Source: Sterolibacterium sp. (lineage in GTDB: Bacteria; Pseudomonadota; Gammaproteobacteria; Burkholderiales; Rhodocyclaceae). Taken from it: a stretch of 64,000 nt of DNA. The stretch lies in NCBI GenBank assembly GCA_028713555.1, contig JAQTOA010000005.1, positions 124,001-188,000 of the forward strand. The letters are read 5' to 3'. The position numbers were made by a program, and so were the translations under genes. The notes below the pieces were generated by a model. That model did no database searches. It was not told where the DNA came from and saw only the letters and a program-made list of their open reading frames with translations. Positions 9,201 to 18,200 of this stretch are shown here, one piece after another; within the stretch, counting starts at the first letter, position 1; every line of letters begins with the position of its first letter.

Positions 9201-12200
9201 TGGAGCTGGTGGCGCAGAGGGAGGAGTCACCGCCAGCATCCAGACAGCCTCCAGCCTGAACGCCGGCACCATCGCCAGCGCCGCCCTGTAGCGTGATGCC
9301 CGCGATGCTGCCGGTCAGGGTGATGGTTTGGTTGGAAACATTCCCGTGTACGATCGCCGCCTCATTGCCACTGTCGCCAGTGCTGCCGCCGCCGGTGAGC
9401 GAGAGCACCGTGGTATCGCCACCGGTGAGGGTAATGCTTTGCGGCCCGTTGGTCGCATTCACCTTAGCCGCGTTAAAACTGCCTTTCAACCCGCCAGTGA
9501 GGCTCATGCTCTGCGCCGTGATACTCTGGCCAGCGCTGCCGCCCGCGAAAATTCCGGCGCCGGAGTAAGACGGATAAGCCGTCAGTCCATCGCCGCCGGT
9601 CAGGGTGATGGCACCATTGGCCGTGATGCTCTGGCTGCCAGAACTATTTAACTGGACGATGCCTGCGCCAGCGACCACTACCCCCGTCGCACCCGACGGA
9701 TTAACACCTTTTATGGTAATGCTCGCCGCCTGTACCGTCTGTGAGGCATACGAAGTAATTCCGGCGCCATTGGCAAGGTAGGAACCACCCCAGGGATTAG
9801 GTTCCCATGCACCACCGGAGGTGCCGCCATACAGGGCGATGACCGGAGGAAAATAGTTTACGCCGACGACGCCGCTGCTGCCTATCGATTGCATGCCGCT
9901 TGTGGCGTTGTCGATGATGACGGCGCCATTGGCATTGCCCGCGCTGCCGCCATAAAGACGCAAGTTGCCGCCGGAGTTCTGGAAGTCCAGCGTCTGGTTG
10001 CCGGAAAAGTTGAGGATGCCTGCGAAGTTACTGCTGGATAAGCCGGTGCAGTTCGTACAACCGGAAGGCACGGTACCACTGAGCGACGACCCGGCGCCTC
10101 CCTTTAACTCGGCGGCGGCGTTGGCGCCGGTAAAGGTGATGCTTTGGCCGCCTGCGGTCGAACTAATAACCGCATAGTTGTTGTAGTAGCTGCCTGGGCT
10201 GCCGCTAGCAGTCAGCGAAAGAACTGTAGTGCCGGCGCCGGTCAGAGTGATGTTCTGGGCACCGCCGGCTGAAATATATGCCTGCTTGTTCGAACCTGAC
10301 GCGCCCGCTGCCACGCTGAGCGTCTTCGCGGTGATGGTCTGGCCCACCACCGATTCGAGCCCGGCGGGAGCTCCGGCGGAGGCATTCACCGCAATGGCAT
10401 TGCCAGCGGTCACCGTCATGGCTCCGCCGGAATGAATATTGGCGCCGGTGAGTGTGATGTCGCCCGTACCGGCGACGACGGCAGGCGTTGCGATTGCGCT
10501 GGTACCATCCCAGCCGGCGACCAGATTGACCGTACCGGTTGCCGTGAGAGCGGTACCGCTATACGTTGAAGTGATATTCCCGGTCGTCCCTATGGAAACA
10601 TATTCGGTAGAGGTAATGCCGTTGACGCCACCGACGCTGCCGATGGCCAGCGAACTGTTGAGACTGGTGAATTCGAGGCGACCGCTATTGGCTGCCAGTG
10701 TGGTGATCTTCGAGCCGCTATCAGCGACGTTGAAGCGTCCTGCGCCGCGGAACAGCAGGCTGGTGACAATGGCACTGGGGTCGCTGTTGTTGCCGAGCTC
10801 AACCGTGCTGCCGCTCACGGTGTAGGGATTGCCACTGCTGGTGTAGGCAGCGAGCAGCCTGGCGGTGGTGAGAGGGGGGCCGCCGCTGGGGGCGGTGAGT
10901 GTCAGCGCATCCCTGACGTAGTCGAGACCGGTATTGTGCCCGGCGCTGGTGAGCGCGACGAGGCCACCATACGTGCGGGTGCTTGCGGATCCCGCAAAGG
11001 CGACCAGTTTGTCGCCGGCGGCGAGCGTGCCGGCCGGCAGGGCGGCGTAGTAGAAGCCGTTGACGCCCATGTTGGCATAGCCCATCTTACTGCCATTGTG
11101 ATCCAGAATGATTTTTGCCGGGCTGCCGGGGTTGGTGACGGTGCCGGAAAGTACTTGCGGGCCTCCGGGGAAGTCCCATTGATGGTATGGATACGAAACA
11201 CCTTCGACGATACCCCAAGTGGTGGTGAAATCCCAATTTGGGTTGACGTTGCCATTGGGCGTGGTGGCGCTGGTGTAGTTTGCCAGTGCCATCATCTCGG
11301 CCGTGGTCAGGCCAATTCCCCCGCCGACGCTGGTGGTCTGGCCGGAGGTGTTTTTGTCCCAGAAGGAATTGCTGATGCTGCCGCCGACCCCTCCCCCGAC
11401 CAGGCCCCCTACATAGCTCGGGGAACCGCCGATCACCGCACCGGTCGAGTAGCTATTCGTGATGCTGCAGCCGGCCGCGTTAAACCCGGCCAGGCCACCT
11501 GCGGAAGCAGGGAGGCCGCTGGCGGTTACGATGCCCGTGCTATAGCTCTGGCTGATCGTGCTATAGCTGCCGCCATCAACCTGGTTTCCCCCGACCAGCC
11601 CACCCACATTGGTCGTCGTGTCACCGGTCACCGCAGCCTTGCTGTAGCTGGTCATGATTGCGCCGGCGTAGTTATTTCCCACCAAGCCGCCGACATTGCT
11701 GTTGAAACCGCCGTTCACCGCACCGCTTGAGTAGCTATTCGCGATGCTGCCGCCGTTCACCCCCGCCAGGCCGCCGATATAATTATTCCCGGTAAGGTTG
11801 ACACCCTCCAGCCCGATATTGCGGATGATCCCGGCATGGGAGATTTCGCCAAACAGGCCGACGCTAGCGATCGATGGGCGATTGATGAAGAGATTGCTGA
11901 CGGTGCGGCCCAACCCGTCGAAAGTGCCGGTAAATGGTGTGCCGGTGAATGGCGTGGCGGTTCCGCTGGGGCCGACAGGGACGAAGCCGGCGCTACCCCA
12001 GACATCCTTGCTGATGCCCCCGATGAGGCCGGTGGTCGAAGCATCGATGTCATCATGCAGCGTATAGCTGGTGTTTAGTGCCATAGCCATCAACTGCAAC
12101 TGGTGCGCGTTGGCGATGCTGGTTGAGTATTCGGAAGCCAGCATCGGGTAGGTTCCGCCGCCGGACGTGCCGGCACTGTTCAACGACCCGTCGCCGTTGA

Positions 12201-15200
12201 CGATGACCCAGTTGTTGCCCGATGCGCCGGGCGTCGTGGTGAAAATGAAGCCGGTAAAATTGGTTGCGGTTTGCATCTGGGTGGTATCCAGTCCTGTGCC
12301 TCCAGCAGAAGTTGCTTGGCCGGAGGTTGTGATATTCCAGAAGCTGTTGTTAACCGTACCGGTGCTACTTCCCACCAGTCCGCCGACTGGACTGGAACCG
12401 CTTACGCTACCGGTGGCGTAGCTGTTGTTGACCGTGCCGCTACTGGCCCCCACCAGCCCGCCGATGTAGTTGCCCGTCCCGCTCACACTGCCCGTGGCGT
12501 AGCTATTACTGATTGTGGCGTTGTTGTTGCTCCCTATCAGACCGCCGACATACTGAGTCCCGCTTACGCTGCCGGTAGCATAGTTGTTGCTGAACATGAT
12601 GCCGTTGTTGGATTGCCCCAACAGTCCACCGACGGCGCCAGCGCCGCTCACGCTGCTCGTTGCGTAGCTGTTGCTAATTGAGCCGTAGGTTAGCCCAACA
12701 AGCGCACCGACCTGGTTAGCGCCGCCTATGCTGCCGCCAACGAGTCCCACGTCCCGAATCTCGGAACTCGTATCTGTGCACCCAAACAGCCCGACATAAT
12801 CTGTCGTTGGCCGATTGATGTTGAGGTTACTGATGGTGTGTCCCAACCCGTCGAAGGTGCCGGTGAATCTGGTGGTGAAATCTCCGATTGGCACGAAGCC
12901 GGCTGCGCCGTTCCAACCGCTGGTGGCTGAGGCGTCGATGCTGTTGCCGAGAGCATAGTTGCCGGCCAGGTTGGTACTCATGGCTTGCAGGCCAAGGCAA
13001 TTCGTGGCGCAGGATGCCTGTCCCACGTTATCGATCAGCATCCATGCGTTAAGCGGGCCGCCGATCACTTTCGCGGCATAGGCAGCCTTGTCAGCGGTAT
13101 AAGTGGGGGCCAGATAATCGGTCGGGTTGTAGTAAAGATCGGCATGCCCGCTACCCGAGAGCCCTATGCTGGGAGTCGAGCCGAAGCTCACGGCACCGGC
13201 GTCGTTACCGTTCTTGTGGACCAGCAGCGCGACATTGCCGCCACCACTGGCGCTGACAGGGTAGGCGATGGTCAGGCTCCCGGTATTTTCAATCCGAATG
13301 TTGCCGGCGCCAACGTTGCCGACACCACCGAGCGACAGTGTCCCGTAATTGTTAATCTGGATATCGTTACTGGTCGTATTGTTCGCGAAAAGACTGCTCA
13401 CCTGGGTGACCAGTGGCGCGCCATGGCCAATGCCATTCTTCGCCGACGCATTCAAGGCAGATCCGCTGATCGTTCCACTGCCGGTGATGGCACCATTTGC
13501 CGCCGATAGCGTTATTGTCCCAGTGCCATCAACCGTTCCTGCGACCGTAATATTTCCTGCGGTGGGCGCCGACAAGCTGACATTGCCGGATGTGGCCGAT
13601 ACCCCCGCCAGATAAACGCTGCCGAAGGTCACTTTGCTGGCGGGAATGAGGAAGGATTTTGCGTTCTTGAAAGCGATGTTTCCTGTGCCTGACGAATAGG
13701 CCGTGAAGCTGTTTACGCTATTGGGCGCCAAATCCAGGGCGACACTGCCTTGTGCATTGACCGTAAACATATCCGCGGTAATGATGTTCGGCGCCGCTAC
13801 TTGGTCGATCGTGCCGCCAGACTGAAAGGTCAAGGTGCCCGTAGTGCTATAGCCCCCTGTGGGAGCAACCGGTCCGGAAAGACTGAGATTGCCGGCGGTC
13901 GTGGCGCCAAGGCGCAAGGTGCCGGTCCCGGTGAGCGTATTCAGTTCGGCAGCGGAAAGTTCCAGAGTGCTGGCGGCCTCGTCGCCACATGAACTTGTGC
14001 AGCCCAAATCGATCTTCCAACCAGCCGTACTGGGCTTCAGCCAAAGCATGCCGGTTCCCGCAGTGACCGTATCTGCCGTCCCACCAAGCGCCATCCTGTC
14101 GGCAATCAGGGTAATCGGAGCGGGTCCGCCGCCGTTGCTGACCGTTACGCCTCCAAGTTTGAGCGCACCGACGCCCGCATTGATGGTCACCGGGCCGCCC
14201 GTAATCGTGTTCCCGGAGGCGGAAAGGCCGGGCGATCCACCCGCTCCGGCGCCAGTGCCCGCCAGGCCACCGCCGGGATTAAAGTTCAGCATGGCCACGG
14301 AACCCGATGCCGAACCGACGGCAAATGTGCCGCCGTTGCCGCCATTGCCGTTGGTCCCCCCGCTGACCGCAGATCCTCCCGCACCGCCAGCCGAAACAAG
14401 ATTGCCGGTGATGTTGGTATCGTTTCCGGTGCCGTACGAGTTGACGGTAATCAAGCCGGCTGCACCACCTGGCCCTCCCCATATTCCACTAGCCAGGACA
14501 GCGCCCCCTGCGCCACCCGAGGTATCAATCCCGCCTGTGTTTACGGCAGCGTTTGTTGTCCCTATCACGAAAACATTTCCGCCCGCACCACCCGCGCCGC
14601 CGTCGACAGCCGATGGACTTGAGCCGCCGGAGCCACCTTTTGCCGCGATATTCCCGACGCTGATCGCTCTTGCAGGCGAGGGTGTATCCACTTGAACCGT
14701 AACAGAGCCCGCATCGCCACCGGCAAGCGCCACCGCAGCGGCGCTGCCGCTGGTATCGATTGCCCCGGTGGTGATATTCCCATTGGTGGCGTGAATCGAT
14801 ACCACACCTCCTGACATGCCGACGGTTGTTGCGCTACCGCCGGTAGCCGTAATGGCTTGCGTGACAATAGCGCCAGAAGTTTGGATAGTGACACTACCAC
14901 CGGGGAGACCGGAGCCTCCGCTGGTCGAGATGGTTCCGGCGGCGCCGCTGGTGAAAGAAGTGGCAGGACCGGTACCCGCAGCGTCTTTCACGGTAAAAGC
15001 GCCGCCAGAAGTTGAAACCGGGCCGTTCAGGACAACCGCAGCATCGGTGCGAAGATTCAACGCACCCGCCGCTGCCGTATTGCTGATTGCCCCCAAAGAG
15101 ATCGCACTGCTGTTGGTCAAATCGATATTGCCGCTGCTGGAGTTGTTGGCAGTGAAGCCGCCAACATTGTTGCTGGCGCCGGTCAATGCGATCCCCTGGG

Positions 15201-18200
15201 CTGCGCTGGCGGTAAGGCTGGCCGCAGTGATGGCAGCCCCTGCACCTTGGGAGATTGCTCCAGGATTGCTATTGGCGATACCAGCGCCGCTGCCAATGGT
15301 CATTGAAACGCTGCCCGTTCCTGCATTGATCGTTGTGGCGGCTGCCATGGTGATGTTCGCCACGCCTGGATCGCGATTGGCATCGATCACGCCGTTAGCT
15401 GCCGTCTCGTTGGCGACGAAAGACAGATTGCCATTGTCGGTAGTGATGTTCGCGTTGAGCAGAACCGAACGCCCGGCCTGCAACGTCAGCGCACCGCCGT
15501 TGCCGGACGCATTGTTGCTAACGATGGCATTGTTCACCGTGATATCGTTGTTGGCTTGCAACGTCACGGCGGTGCCAGTGTTGAGGGTGGCCGTTAATGT
15601 AGCGGGCGTGAGCGTAGCCGTGGCGGACGGGTCGGTAGCAAAGGTTTGCGGCAGCGTGGCCGATCCACTGCCACTACCGCTACCAGACATGACATCGACG
15701 CGCCCGGAAGAAGCAAAAGCGCCATTCGTCCAATAAGGGCTTCCCACCACATAGTTGCCATTGCTCAGCACGGTGACGACGCTGCCCAAGGAATCGATGC
15801 TGCCCACGGAATCATTAGCGGTACTGCCCACCAGACTGTTAGCGCTGCTGACCACGCCGTTGACACCCGCCGTGCCGCTGCCCCAGGTAACTGCACCCAT
15901 GTCGCCGTTCCAGTTGGGGCTTCCCACCACATAGTTGCCATTGCTCAGCGTGGTGATGCCGTTACCGCCCACGTAATCACCAGCGGTACTGCCCACCAGA
16001 CTGTTAGCGCTGCTGACCACGCCGCTGACGCCCGCCGTGCCGCTGCCCCAGGTAACTGCACCCATGTTGCCGTTCCAGTTTTGGCTTCTCACCACATAGT
16101 TGCCGTTGCTCAGCGCAAAGACGTTTATACCCACAGAATCACCAGCGGTACTGCCCACCAGACTGTTGGCGCTACTCACCACGCCGCTGACACCCGCCGT
16201 GCCGCTGCCCCAGGTAACTGCACCCATGGTGCCATTCCAACGGGAGCTTCCCACCACATAGTTGCCATTGCTCAGCGCGGTGACGGCTTCGCCCACGTAA
16301 TCATTAGCGGTACTGCCCACCAGACTGTTAGCGCTGCTGACCACGCCGCTGACACCCGCCGTGCCGCTGCCCCAGGTAACTGCACCCATGTTGCCGTTCC
16401 AGCTGAGGCTTTCCACCACATAGTTGCCATTGCTCAGCGCGGTGACGGCTTCGCCCACGGAATCATTAGCGGTACTGCCCACCAGACTGTTGGCGCTGCT
16501 GACCACGCCGCTGACACCCGCCGTGCCGCTGCCCCAGGTGGCCGCGCCCATGTTGCCGTTCCAGCCGGCGCTTTGCACCACATAGTTGCCGTTGCTCAGC
16601 TCAGTGACAGCGCTGCCCACGGAATCATTAGCGGTACTGCCCACCAGACTGTTGGCGCTGCTGACCACGCCGCTGACACCCGCCGTGCCGCTGCCCCAGG
16701 TGGCCGCGCCCATGGCGCTGTTCCACCCGTAGCTGCCCACCACATAGTTGCCGTTGCTCAGCGCAAAGACGTTTATACCCACAGAATCATTAGCGGCACT
16801 GCCCACCAGACTGTTGGCGCTGCTCACCACCCCGCTGACGCCTGCCGTGCCGCTGCCCCAGGTGGCTGCGCCCCTGCTGCCATTCCATCCGGGGCTGCCC
16901 ACCACATAGTTGCCGTTGCTCAGCGCAAAGACGTTTATACCCACAGGATCATTAGCGCTACTGCCCACCAGACTGTTGGCGCTGCTCACCACCCCGCTGA
17001 CGCCCGCCGTGCCGCTGCCCCAGGTGACCGCGCCCATGTTGCCGTTCCAGCCGGCGCTTTGCACCACATAGTTGCCATTGCTCAGCGCGGTAACGGTGTC
17101 GCCCACGTAATCATTAGCGGTACTGCCCACCAGACTGTTGGCGCTACTGACCACGCCGCTGACACCCGCCGTGCCGCTACCCCAGGTGACCGCGCCACTG
17201 CCGCCATTCCAGCTGGAGCTTCCCGCCACATAGTTGCCATTGCTCAGCGCGGTGACGACGCTGCCCACGTAATCATTAGCGGTACTGCCCACCAGACTGT
17301 TGGCGCTGCTGATCACGCCGCTGACACCCGCCGTGCCGCTGCCCCAGGTAACTGCACCCATGTTGCCGTTCCAGCCGGCGCTTTGCACCACATAGTTGCC
17401 ATTGCTCAGTGCGATGACATTGCCCACGTAATCACCAGCGGTACTACCCACCAGGCTGTTGGCGCTGCTGACCACGCCGCTGACACCCGCCGTGCCGCTG
17501 CCCCAGGTGGCCGCGCCCATGTCGCCATTCCAGTTGGAGGCCACCACATAGTTGCCATTGCTCAGCGCGGTGACGGCGCCGCCCATGTAATCGTTAGCGG
17601 CACTGCCCACCAGACTGTTGGCGCTGCTGACCACGCCGCTGACACCCACCGTGCCGCTGCCCCAGGTGGCCGCGCCCATGTCGCCATTCCAGTTCCGGCT
17701 TCCCACCACATAGTTGCCATTGCTCAGTACGGTGACGGTGTCGCCCACGTAATCACCAGCGGTACTGCCCACCAGACTGTTGGCGCTGCTGACCACGCCG
17801 CTGACACCCGTGGTCCCACTGCCCCAGGTAGCCGCACCCATGTTGCCGTTCCAGTTTTTGCTTCTCACCACATAGTTGCCGTTGGTGAGTGCTGTAACGC
17901 CTTGGCTGCCGACACGATCATTGACATTGCTGCCGCGCAGCGTAGAGATCAGGGCGCCTGTGCTGCCGTTGAATGAATAGGCCGCGCCGGCCCAGGCTGC
18001 ATCAAAGGAATCCCCCGGGGAGGTCACGGCGATGTTGCCTGTACCGACTTCGGTAACCGAAATGCCGAAGTTGTTGTTATCCCAGGGATTGGGGTCGACC
18101 AACTGGAAGCTCGCAATCGAGCCGGCCGCTTCGATGACGATGTCCTTGGGGTCGAGCAGCAGCGCTTTAGCATGCACCGTACCGGCGAAACGCAGCTTGT

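Noticed and set aside
15646..17976. 776-codon plus-strand frame opposite the 162-bp repeats
   Set aside because: Same cause: periodic sequence keeps the antisense frame open. Its His/Ala-rich product has no domain character or good start signal.
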